From Marisa cornuarietis (taxonomy: Eukaryota > Mollusca > Gastropoda > Architaenioglossa > Ampullariidae): a stretch of 64,000 bases of DNA. The stretch spans positions 13,019,501 through 13,083,500 of the forward strand of contig SMMW01000617.1 in assembly GCA_004794655.1 (NCBI GenBank), in the 5' to 3' direction. Positions 38,201-50,900 of this stretch are shown piece by piece (position 1 is the first letter of the stretch; every line of letters begins with the position of its first letter). A program made the translations under genes and the position numbers. Under the pieces are notes generated by a model. It had not been told where the DNA came from. It saw only the letters and a program-made list of their open reading frames with translations, and made no database searches.

Positions 38201-41200
38201 AGTAAACAGACAAACGAGTATTTGCACTTTCAAATGCCGTCATCACAGAACGTTCATCCTGTAGCCGTGAAAAGTTGCTGTAGTCGAACTCACTGGTAAA
38301 TCAAATGCGATCTAGGCTGTGACTCAGGAACGAGGTAATTCTTTTTTGAAGACTGGGTAATGCAAAGTTACAATATGCTTTTTCTCCGACTGTAGATTAA
38401 TACCCTCCCCCGCCACTTTTCTGTTATCGAGATACACGCCCAGAAGTCCCCCCCCCCCACGCCCAGCAAGAGCTCATCCCCGTGTGGGGAAATGCGCTAA
38501 ATAAATACTATAATTATTATATCTCGAGAACGCCACATTTGGGGATACATTTTGCACTGAGTTTTAAACCCAGTCATTTTTAAAAAATGTGCACCCCACT
38601 ACTCCTTTCATCTAATCAGAATGATAATCCTGGTAGATAGCACGACGCAGTGACTTTCATGACGAAGCCGCTTGTGACAAAAGATCCGACGCAGCTGTAC
38701 CTAACCCAGCGGATGCCGCAGGCATAGAGCACAGAGCTACGGTTACCTCAAAGTTAACAATGGACCGGAAAGCGGTTGCGAGATGTCGAAACTGGAAACC
38801 GGCGAAGACATTTCCAGGCCCTAGTCATATGTACATTCATATATCTGGATACACAGGGGATGATCTTATAGATAGTAATGGGAGGTAATGCACGTAAAGT
38901 ATGGAGGTGCCCCTGCTTCGACCATTTTTTTTCTTGTTTACTTTTTGCTATACCAAACACGAAGCTGTTGTTGCTCATCGAGGAGTAACAAGGAATGATG
39001 ATGACTGAAATTCGAACACTGAGGGTGAAAACAAAAACAGGTGTTTGTGTCAAGGACAGAGTGAAATTACAAAAGAAGCTGTCCTCTGGATGGAGGAGCA
39101 TGGGCTGCGAGGAAAAGGCGCCAACGTCCGCAAGAGGGATGGGGGGGGCTGTAACACGTACCTGTTTGAAGTCCCTCCAGCCCAGCGGGTCGCGTCCTCG
39201 CCCTACGACTGGCGGGGCGGGTGGATTGCAGAGTAAAGCCGACTACATACCTTGCTACTGGGCACATCACTTTAGTGACGTAATGCGCTGTACCGTTTTA
39301 GGAGCTGACTCTCTCTCTCTCACACACACACACACGTGCACGCACACCTTCCCTTTCATCCGCCACTCTCTACACCATCTCAAAGAAATCTGAACTCGTT
39401 AAAAGGAGGGAAAAGAAGAAAGCTCGGTTTACCTTCTTGTGTAAACTACCTCCCACCTGCCAGCACCTCTCTCTCTCTCTCTCTTTTTACATAAATTTAC
39501 TTTGCCTTTATGAAACGTTTGGAGTTTTGCCATAAATTTTATCTTAAGATATAGCATCAGTCCATATCCTGTTCTTTCTGCGGCAAAACTGAAGACTTAA
39601 TTTCACATTATTGTGCATTTTTCAACTAGCAACAATAGCGAGATCACCGGCAATCTATGTGTACTATGTTTTTTTTAAGTAAGAAACAAATTATGAAAGA
39701 AATGTTTGCCCTGAGCTCAAAGACAACATCATCATCATTGCATATATTCCCGCTGAGGAGCCAGCTCCATGGGCTATTTAAAAAATAAATTTAACACAAA
39801 GATACAAGAATGAACAGTGAGAATGAGATGGTCTCGTGCAATGAAAGAAGAATGGATGTCGAGAGTTAACCAGTCAGTCTTGTGTTCAAGCGGTCCCATT
39901 TGCATTTCATTACATCAACGTCATCATCAGGTGACCACATTTAAAAAGCGACAAGTACATTCAACGGACTGCGTACTTCAAACCAAAGGACAGAGTTCGT
40001 ATTTTATATATATAAATATATATAAGCCACAAATGGAAGCACGCATATCAAAAGCACACAAGCTGCAAGACACATCCGTAGAAAACGCTGCACATTCCAC
40101 AGACAACACAAGTCGCATTGGAATGACGAATAAGCCCTCACACAGATGCCCACTGATCAACAGCATATGCAATGTTCAGGTAGCACTGCGGTGGGATGTT
40201 TGTTTTGTTTGTTTGGTTGTTTTTTGTTTTTGTTGTATAGTTTGCTATAGCTTGCTATTCGATCACTGGTTAATCGTATGTGCAAAGGTGAAGATCTTGA
40301 CCTCAAATGTTTTCGAGTTTTCGAAAACATTTGAGAGAGAAAAAAAAGAGAGAGAAAGAATGATGCAATAAAAATGAGTCGCTACAAACATATATATGAG
40401 CAATATCTGTAAAGTAATTCACTCACTGGTAAGCTGATATCACAAACACCTGTTTCCTTTCAGGAAGCACGACCAAGTGTTTGAGACAGCAACAGCTGGG
40501 CCGTGTTACGACGCAATAAAAAAAAAAGCCATGCGGGTATAGGATTTGGAATATGATGTTTGGGATCTAACACAAAATGAAGGCCTGGTATATTTCACAC
40601 ACGATACAATCCCCCCCCCCCACTACCTGCTTCATCAACTCTCTATACTGCGGTTAAATGAATGTGTCGCTTTTTTCTGGCGTGACACTAGTGGTGCGTC
40701 ACACCTGCACACCTAACACGTAACAACGGCTTGCAGTCTAACTGAACACCGGTTTTGTTTTCCAAGTTGCCTTAGGTGGGATTTAAAAATAAAGAGCTTC
40801 TATTTATGGGGAGGGGCTGGTGGTTTTAGTATCGCTGAGGTCTCACAACCGAGGCTACACTGCAACGAACGAAGGCAGCTCACGTTCACGGGTCTCACAT
40901 CGTCGAGAAGCTACCTGTGTCGGGAGGATTTGACACCATTGCCCACCCTTCTGTCTTCATGGCAAAGAAGGAGAAACGGAACAGAGAGAACGAACCACGA
41001 CACAGTCAACATGATCTACAATGTCTGACGGATGACGAGGCCTGAGCCTATCTGACGAGCACTTGTGCCAATGCACCATGGCATTGTCTGACGCCGGACG
41101 GTTGCACACCTGTCTGTCACTGACTGTCACTGGGTTGTCGTTGAAGCGACGTGCGATTGACCTGAGAGGTAAACTTCACGCACAGCGGAAAATGTCGCCT

Positions 41201-44200
41201 ATTGGTGCCGTCCGGAAACTCTCAGTTTTCATACAGCCATAATCACCCATCTCCTTCTCTATCGTCGGCAAAAAAGATCGAGACAACGCCTGGTGTACAC
41301 ACAAGACCATGTTCACGAGCCATGTTCCGCTCTTCACGGACACACACACACACACACGTGGGATGGGGTGGGGTTGAGGGATACAAGCGAGATGAGTATA
41401 TACTAAAACCAGGGTGGTTTATGGATACGATCTAAAAATAAAATAAATTGAAAAAAAGAGAAGAAGAAAAAGAAAAAAAGGGATAGAAAGAAGTGATGCT
41501 TCGTATAAGCGAGGTAGATACTACGACACCAAACCCCGTACTTACCAGAGCGAGGGTAAAGCGTTACTCCGGAGAAAATATTGAGAAATCAAGAGCAAGC
41601 ATCTTGTCTCAACCGCTGTATTATCGGTGCCTTGACTCCGGGAGTGTTCCTTTGCCCTGGCGCCGTAGTTCTAAAGCAGTGGCAAAGATAGTTTGGGGTG
41701 TGGATGCCGCTTCGTAGCTACGGAGACAGGTCCGCTTGTTCTTGATTTGCCAGTGTGCCCCCGGGGTAACGACTTACCTCGCTTGATAAACTCAGCCGCT
41801 GCTGTTGATCTCGTGTTTACTAGCACACGCTAAACACATCTCAAGACACATCATGTCTGTATATCTTACATTATGTATTATATCTTCTCAAGTCCTGAGA
41901 TTTACAAAAACCTGCAAGGAACCTGGTCTATTTTTAACTTTATCTGTGACATTATCTATTCGCTCTCTCTCTCTCTCTCTTCTGCCTTCTTCTAAAATGG
42001 GGGTGGGGGGAGAGAATCTAGCAAAGTCCTTGGCCTCTACAAAACTGTAATTCAAACATTATCACAAGGGTCTAGTACTTCAGTGATTGCTTCCTCCTTT
42101 TCAATGAGACAGAAGTAGGAAAACGTCAAACGAGGCAAAAAGACAACAGCGAGAGAGGCAGAGAGGGGGAGAGCAACAGTTTCGTTCCCATGACCTATGA
42201 CCTATAACCAAATCAAAAGTTGCATCGACAAGCTTCTCATAAGACTCCGACGCCCGCTTATCAGGGCACTTGTGAGGCATGTCGGGTAACATGTCCCTGG
42301 ACTGTACGCAAGCTTCATCGCATAAGATGAACACCTCCAATAAAAAAAAATCTGGAAATAGGCTACAAACGTTACTAAACAAAGAAATGAAACTTGAAGT
42401 AGGCACTTTGCTGTCAGCGAATCGTTCTCACCGATCTTGATGTGTGCGCCTGTAAGTGGATGAGGGTATGAACTCTGGCAAAAAGTACTTCCTTCATTTC
42501 TCAATATATATTTCCAACTGACACTGTTTAACTTGTCACACACGTGTGCACCGCGTGCTCATCAATGTACATTTCTCCCCATGCACAAAATAATTCGCTA
42601 TTTTGATAGATTATCTTCAGAGTCCTTGGAAGCAGACGAGTTATATATATATATCATACATACAAACACGGGCACGGGCGTTTTCTGTTTTGAAACCAGA
42701 AACCCAGCTGTACTTGGCCTACCGACCGACTCAGCGAGTTACGCAGCATCACATTCCATCTGTGCAACCATCATCGCTAACGGCGGTGTGAATCGTAATC
42801 GCAGCCTCGACCTGTTGCCGAGACGGTAAAGGGCGAGGGTCAAACCCCACCACGAGGCACAGCAGACGGCGGTAGTACCCGTCTCTCTCTCTCTCTCTTT
42901 CCACAATGACAAATGTATCCACCCATCCATACTTTCTTTCTGCTGTTCATTCGTGTCCAAGCCCTCGTTCAGTCTGCATTTCCACAAGCGAGCGGTTAAA
43001 GCGTCTGAGCCCGCGAGTTCGATACCCGTGTGGTGCAGCACATTTTCCCCCAGTCGACCCACCTATCGCGTATCTGACACCATTGAGGGTGTAGGAAAGT
43101 AAGGGATAGATTGCCACTGCCCTCACCTAAATCTGGCCCCGAGAAAATGTGGGTCTCACTCCCTACAGACCTAAAAAAATATATAAAAAAATAAAAAGTT
43201 AGATGACGACTTTTACCTTTATCTACATATTCGTACGTGAGAGGAGAACAATGTGCGACAAAAAGGACAGATTCCGACAAAAATAGGGCATGAATCCAAC
43301 AAAAGTAGGACGTGATTCTGTCAAAAGTAGGGCATGATTCCGACAACGGTAGGACATGATTCCACAAAAGTAGGCAACGATTTCGACAAAAGGCGTATTT
43401 TCAAGATTATACGCCCCAAGTTGTGTCTTTAAAAAACGAAAGCGACAACTGTACCAACAAAACAGTTTTATCTGCCTGGTTTCTTTTTCTTCTTCTACCT
43501 ACATGTACATGCCTTCCCGAATGTTCTATGCTTGGATCTTCCACCGAGAGGGACTGGCGTTTTGTTTATTTAATTCAGCACGAATCAGCATCCATCATCA
43601 TCCCATTTACCTGCAGCCAGGTACACCCCGTCTCAGTGGGCGTTAGCTCAAGGGCACAACGCGTTGCACTCAGCTAAACAGTTTATATTTCAGGGGCCAG
43701 TTGCACAACATGTTTCTAAACCTTAAAACTGTTCTAAAGAAGCAAAATCTCTTCTTAGCCATTTTGATGCATTGCAGAAAAACATACAAAACATTGTACT
43801 GACAGGACGGAAAGTCAGACTTAAACAACTTTATCTTACTTAAAGCAGTTTTAGTTTTAAAAATTCTAAAATTGTGGTGTGCACTTTAAACTAATTATCT
43901 AGATAGAGTTAAGGTTTAAAAGTGTTTAAAATTAGAAATGTGTCGTGCAACTGGCCCCAGGAGTAGTCAAGATGAAGTGGGGACGCAGATCGCCCTGACA
44001 CTGAAGACGGTAGCGCGATTACGAGTTGGTTCAATAGCCATGTGGCGCAGTGAAGTTCCGCCCCCAATAAACAGGCACTGGTACCTGTCGGATGGGAGGG
44101 GAGCAAAGGAGAGGAGATGGGCACCGACCTCTACAGCAGAAACATGTCATCCCAACACCTCAGTCTCCAAAGGACCGAGGGGACACAGGACTAATAATGT

Positions 44201-44942
44201 CAGCTTTGAACATGTTACCCACAGCCAAAGTCAGGCTCGCAAACACAAAAGAAACGGATCTCTCTATGAAGTTAATGGAATGCCAGGGCTGGTGGTCTTC
44301 CGGACGATATCCTGTTAATGGATGACTACTTCTTCCTTTTAGCTCAATGCTGCTGCTCGGCCATCTTGGGAGTCCACTGATTAAAAATGCAAAATATGGT
44401 CAGCAAGGAACGGGATCAGAATGCGCGAATTCGCCAGAGGTTCTCGCTGGGGAAACAGTTTATTCTTTCTCTCTCTCCCTCCCTCTCTTTCACAAATTGA
44501 TTTTTTTGGATGGCTGCCCATTGGACTGAACAGTTGTCTGTGTATACATTAGTGCAGACTCCGAGAACAAGAAAAAAAAAGGCTGCACGCACAGGACTTC
44601 TTTCTTCTTCACCAGAAAGTGTGACACGTAGAATCCTAGATGACTGAGGTAGATAATTTGTCCAACTCTGTGTAGGCCTTCTTCTGCTGCCAAACCCTCA
44701 GGTGTGTTTACGTGCATCCAACACCAGGCTAAAAAGACCTGAGTCAATTGGAGAAGTATGACTTGAAAAAGGGTGCTTGCGCGCGCGCGCACACACACAC
44801 ACACACGTAATACGCGCACGCAGAGAGAGAGAGAGAGAGGACGGATAAAAAAGATGAAAAAGTTACAACCAGTTACATATGATGTTTGATTCTCTGCGGT
44901 TCGAATCTCAGGCTAGGCCGAGATTGAACTCAGTGTAAAAAA

Positions 44943-44994
<52 letters not shown>

Positions 44995-47900
44995 GAAAGA
45001 AAGACAGCTGAGTTAATAAACCGCCTCTTGCTTCCAAGATGCATGCCTGAAAGTATCATCAGGCATAGCAGGAAGGAAAAAGATTGACATTAGAGGCCTA
45101 CTGTAGGAAGCTGGACAATTGCCGAAGTCAGGACAATGCAAAAGGTGTCGAGTCATCGGCGAAAACTCGGACAATACGACCCAGATGGCATGCTGTTTTC
45201 TCTTTTCGAACTTCACCAACAAAGAGCATCACACGGGTTTTCCGCCAGTAACACAACACCTTTCATATCGTCCTGGTCTACGGTCACTGTCCCCACTTTA
45301 TGCAAGAGGCCCAAGGCATGCAAATAAAGACGCTGATGCCACCAAGGCCACAGATAATGGCACAGTGTTAATTAAGCAAATCCGTGTGCATTTGTCCCAG
45401 TCTTAGGTTCTGTATATGATGTTTGTAGGCGTGTATCTCGAGAATAAAAGGTTACTCACTGACTTAATGAGAAACGGTATCTTGTACTGAATCCAAACCA
45501 GTAAACGCGCGCGTCTTTGTGTGTGGGTGAAAGACGGAAGGGCTCAAGCACGCCTTCCAAGAAATCACTTGATCGAACAGCCACGTGAACAAACACCAAT
45601 GCGACACTACACCATCCCGGCTGCTACACCGATAAATGACAGTCGGATCAGCTGCTACCACAACTGTTGTCGTAATAACAAACGTCGGATCAACTGACCA
45701 AGTCCGGTGTCGCAATCAGTCAGGCGTCATCCTCTTACCGCCACCCGCTAAAGCAAACGAAGCAGGGGTACAACTCTCCGCGTGCGAGCATGCATGCGCG
45801 GAAGAGGGGTGGGGACGAGAAGACCCTGAATAAAATAATAAAATAGGTATTTTCGATAAAGTACAGTAACTCTTAAAATTATGACCTCTCTTCCCCCTTT
45901 ATTTCAAACTCCTTTCTTTAAAAAAAAATCCTTACTTTCATCGGCAATCTTGTCTTGAATAGTTTTCTGCCACACAGTTTTCGCCATGGGTTTTCACGTT
46001 TGCCTGGGCGTTAACAGTGTTTGAGGCCAGCCTGCATGAAAGACTGTATCAAACACAGTAGTGCTACGTATTCACTTCCAATAAAAGCTTTTTTATTAAA
46101 ATGTATCAGGCTCTTTGAAGCGTGCAAAGTATAGTCTCTTTGTATGGAGAGTTCGCTATATATATATATATGGAGAGTATAGGCTCAGTGTCGAAATGAA
46201 AGACTCTTAGTATGGAAAGGCGATAACGACTGCAATTAATTGCCAGTCCCGACTGAAAACGACTAGGCGCCACCCAGTCAACTTGATCCTCTTTGTTGCG
46301 ACACTCAGCATAATCTCCGATCCAGGTTTTCTCGAAAATAGAGTGCAATGACAGATCTCTTCTGTCATCTCCTTCCAAAAAGTCTACAAAAAATCGAAAA
46401 TTAAAACGCGTGGCCGTATAGGATATATATATATATATATAAGGATATATATACACAAGTACGCGCGCGCGCACACACACATAAACACAGCCTCGATGGT
46501 CTTTTCAACGCTTCCTTCTCCGAAGCCCATGACGACAAAGGCTTACACTACTGTAAAGCTTAACCTAGCCTACCATGGAAGGAAAAGACGATAATCTTTT
46601 CAGTTAATTATTAATGAATTAGTGAAACACATTTCACCGTGTAGAATCGAGCTCAATTAGGTGCACGAGAAAAACTACAAACGAACTGACAGTCAACCAT
46701 ACAAGAAAAACAGGCCTCGGCATATCACACAGAGGAGGAACAACCACATTTCATTCCATGTGTTCGATGCTAAAGAACTAAACAAGTTTCACTTGCCAGC
46801 GCTCAAGCTTCTACGTGAGTGAAGGAAGGGGAAAGAACTGGACGGGGTGGTTGTAGAAGCTGAAGGGAGGAGGGTGTATGGGCTGCGTGTGTGTGTGTGT
46901 GGGGGGGGTGGTACTTGAGAGAGAATGAATGAGAGAATCAATCTATAAAGGAAATGAATGAATGCAAAAAGAAACGCGACTAAGTATCTTTAAACAGGAC
47001 GAAGTCGAGCCACATATGACACAACCATTCCACCCGCCGTAGCTTCACATCGCCCCTTGCACACCTAAGTAAACTCCTAGCGTTGACCTAACGACGTTAC
47101 TGTGGTAACGGCGTCCGCGCAGGGTCAAATTTGGGGATCATGGGACATCTTCCAGACCGAACCCACGACACGAACATTTTAATCCGAGCTCCGACCTTCT
47201 GCATTAAAAAAATAACTACCTTAACAAAATATCACGTGTGTGTTTTATACACCATGCAAACTAAATACTGTTAACAACTCCAGACGACGCAAACTATTAA
47301 TGGGAACGAAAGCAGCTATGAAATGCATTTAAGAAACGAAATATTCTTAAACTTGGGATTCTAGCTTATGTTTCACTGCAGTAACTTCGTGACTTTAAGA
47401 ACATTAAGAAAATTACACTGATGCATCAATAAATGATTTGTTTCTAAGAGTCTACATAACACAAATGCGACAGTTGTTCATCGATGTATCCTCTCTTTCA
47501 CGCAGTGTGGCAGTTAACAGCATGCTCTACAAAATGGAGGCGCCGAGATTACCAGAGATTAACGGTAATCATACCCACAGGGTCCGTCTCACACAGAGAG
47601 AGAACATCATAAAATAAACTTTCTGGTCTGTCTTACTCTCTTAACTATCAGCAAGGTATCGGACAGTGGGTTTCGGTTATGCTGATCTCCCTGGAACGCA
47701 CTGGTCTACACACATTCAGAAGCAAAGACACGAACGATCCACATTCAAGTCGCCTGGTGTACGCGCGCACACACACACTATTGTCACAAGTCCAGCAAGC
47801 ACACACGCCGAGCAAGCACGCTCTCGCAATTACTCTGACACCTTCCGCTCAACAAAATCTCCCTCCTGCTAAATTAAAGAGTTCGAACACCCTTTCCACG

Positions 47901-50900
47901 GCGAAATAAAGGCTGAAAACCGCTCACCTTTTGAAAGCTCACGCCTCCACTGCACAGCTTCACCACTTGTCACGTGCCTTACGTGGTCGAGAAGGCTCAG
48001 CGACCGTACAACTGCTTGATGACTGCGATCTCTCTCAGCGCTCGGTCCCACGGACAACCCTTATCCAGCTCCTTTCTCCTTATCCACAAACGTTCCGATC
48101 CCGTATCGTCATACCCTTCTGTTAAAAGTTACTCAGAGGCCGCTGGGTGAGCGTGGATTTTAAGCCGTTCGACAAAGACAACTGTCCCTGACACTTCCTA
48201 ACAGGAGCGTTTCACCCACATGCCAATATGCGCTCGTCACGCAGGATAAAAAGGTTGGCCTGTGCGCATTAACCCTATTCAGTCCCCCCTCCCCCCCCGT
48301 AACCTTTTCGGTTCGCGTCGCTTAACTGCACTGAGTCATTTAAGTTCCTTCGTCCGGTAGCTACTTTTACACCTTTCAGTCCCCCTCCCCTTTCTCTCTC
48401 CGTTTCTCGCCGCCACACACACGTACCTGGAGTCGACCTCCGTCACCACAGAAAACACAGCACACGACCTTGCCCCGGAGTAAGAAAAATAGCCAACGCC
48501 TCAGTGAAGTGTTCAAGAAACTCAAATGATGGAGAGTCTTGCCCCCTACCCAACCACACACACACACACACTTCACCTCCCGCACTTCCGGAAAACGAAA
48601 ATTATACTCTCTATTCACTACTGTCTGTGCCAAGGAAGAAGGAAAAAATAAGAGACCGAAGCGGTTTAACCCTAAAGTGGTCACAACCTAAAGTTGCTAA
48701 ACGCTGCGGAGTCTTTCAAGCTGTAAATTATGGTCCAATGAGTTAACTCATGGTCCTGCTCACTGGCACTGCTCGGCTTACTCTGCTTCCAAGTTCCAAC
48801 CTATGGCTATCTGTGATGAGGGTTCCCCCCCCCCTCCTCCTGTAACTTTTGCGAGTTGTTTTGGTGTTATTTCCGCAGAACCGCGCGACATAAGCGCGTG
48901 TAGATGTCACCTTCCACGCAAATCACGACCGTACCCGTAACAGATGCACTGACAGCATCAGCTACCGTTTCCACGCATCGGTGAGATCAGGACCCCTTCA
49001 CGTAGACATGGCGTCACACTGCGCAGGTTATGTGGCTACCCGGCCGAGGCTTCCGCCAAGCGCGCACTCTTGTGATTTTTCACAAGCCACCGAGTGTTCC
49101 ATGCTCGTCCTCGTGCCCTTAATTATAGCAGGAACTGGCTATAAACTCTCAACTCTCTGCTATGTTGTCTTTACTGGCTCCTCACCTGTTTATTTTTCTG
49201 ATCTCTTGTCTGTCCGCACTCCTGCCCGAAACATCCCTTTCTCATCTGACTGAATCTTTTTCTCCTACAGTCACATATGGACTATGCTTCTAGACGGTGC
49301 AACTCTTCCACATTAAATTCACTATTCAAACGCTCACTGAAAACATATTTTTTATTAAAATAATAGTAAGATCTATCACATTATTCTTGATATTTTGTAC
49401 TCATTTTCTTACCATCATGCAATGACACAATACAGTTTTACATTGTGTTTCATTATGTGTACTCCTTTAAACTTTGTCTTACTTTCACTTTCCCTACCTG
49501 TATACCATTTAAACTGTATCTCAATGGCTGCATGTGTTGAGTATCAGGGCTTCTGCTAACGCAAAAAATTGCGTACAGTACGCATTAAAAGTTCGGAGGA
49601 CCCCTTCAATTTTCGTCAATGGGGTCCCAGGGAAACCTTTCAAATTTGGGCGAAGAACAGATACAAAATTGGGTAAATGTAGTGTCTGACACCCTAGCCT
49701 AGCCCAAGCTATTGTTGTCGTCTGCTATAAGGTGAGAGTAACTTCCCTTGCACTGAGTTTTTTTCCCTTACCGGAAAGAGTTTCATTAACCTATTTCCAA
49801 GATGTCGTTGACAGCGTGGTTAAAATCATCGTTGATTTGTTGATTTTTTTTTTCACATTGTAAAGGGACCCCTTAGAGTTAGCCTGGGACCCCTTAGAAA
49901 TCTGAAGAAGGGGTCCCTGGGACCTTAGCAGAAGCCCTGATCATAGCATGTTAGTTATTGTTATTCAGTGTTCTTTGTGTCATTTATTATCATTGGTCAG
50001 CGCAGAGAGTGCAACCAGCTTTGATTGTGATTGCAGCGCGATAAATGCGCTCTCTTATCTCTAATTAGTGATCCTAACTTAAGTCTCTTTAGGCCTGAGC
50101 GGCGCACCCATTGCACCGATTAGAAGCTTTATTTTTTATTTTTTTTATTTTTGGACATTATCACCAGACTCGTCCTACACGCAGTCGTCTTCGTTCAGGG
50201 CGCGGTTACTAGCGCTGTCGCGAAACCTGGGAATCAGACAAGGGGAAGAGGGCGGACGCCATGACAGGGAACATCACTCACATGGGGATACAATGTCAAT
50301 GTAAAAGAGAAGCTCTGAAAACGGTTCCACCGTAGAGAGCTTGTGCTACATGTGTTTCTCTCGTAGGTGCCAAGATATGTCAGGGTGCATATACTTTTAT
50401 AAATACATACACTTTCAAATTTTTTAAATACCTTTTTTGTTGTAAATTTTTCTTACTAAATTATTGGGGTTTTCTTTATGTTTGTTTGTTTGTTTGTTTG
50501 AGCCTTTGTTTTATATTATCTCACTATTTCTATGTTCTGTAATAACTCAGAACACTTTGTCCGTTTCTGATTGTATCTTTCATCGTTTCTGTCACTGCCT
50601 TAACCTGTACTTACTGTTTAATACCACAAGTTTTAAAGCATCTTCTCTAACTCTGGATAATGTGACCGAATCTAAGGACAGGAAACGACAAAAAGCAAGC
50701 TATTCCTAAACCGTCTAAAGGATTCACAGGTCAGGTCTAACAATAAACCAATTGCAAAACATTAATCAAAACAAAATCGATTTAACCGAGTCGAGTAAAG
50801 CCTACCTGCAGCTTGAGGGACAGTAGAGCGAGCACAGACTGAGACAGACAGAGGCAGACAGGCAAAGAGATAAGAAAGAGGAAGAAGACCCCTCAACTGC

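Noticed and set aside
39817..40371. Plus-strand open frame of 184 codons
   Set aside because: It runs through a TA microsatellite, a poly-T stretch and the hairpin; the translation lacks family features.
43253..43394. The 22-bp repeats as a CRISPR array
   Set aside because: The units are contiguous with no spacers and vary in sequence, as in a minisatellite.
46106..46390. Minus-strand segment DFLEGDDRRDLSLHSIFEKT after an acceptor-like TTTTTTGTAG
   Set aside because: It looks protein-like at first, but no donor in a matching phase follows and the frame runs into a TA microsatellite. Kept out for lack of splice support.
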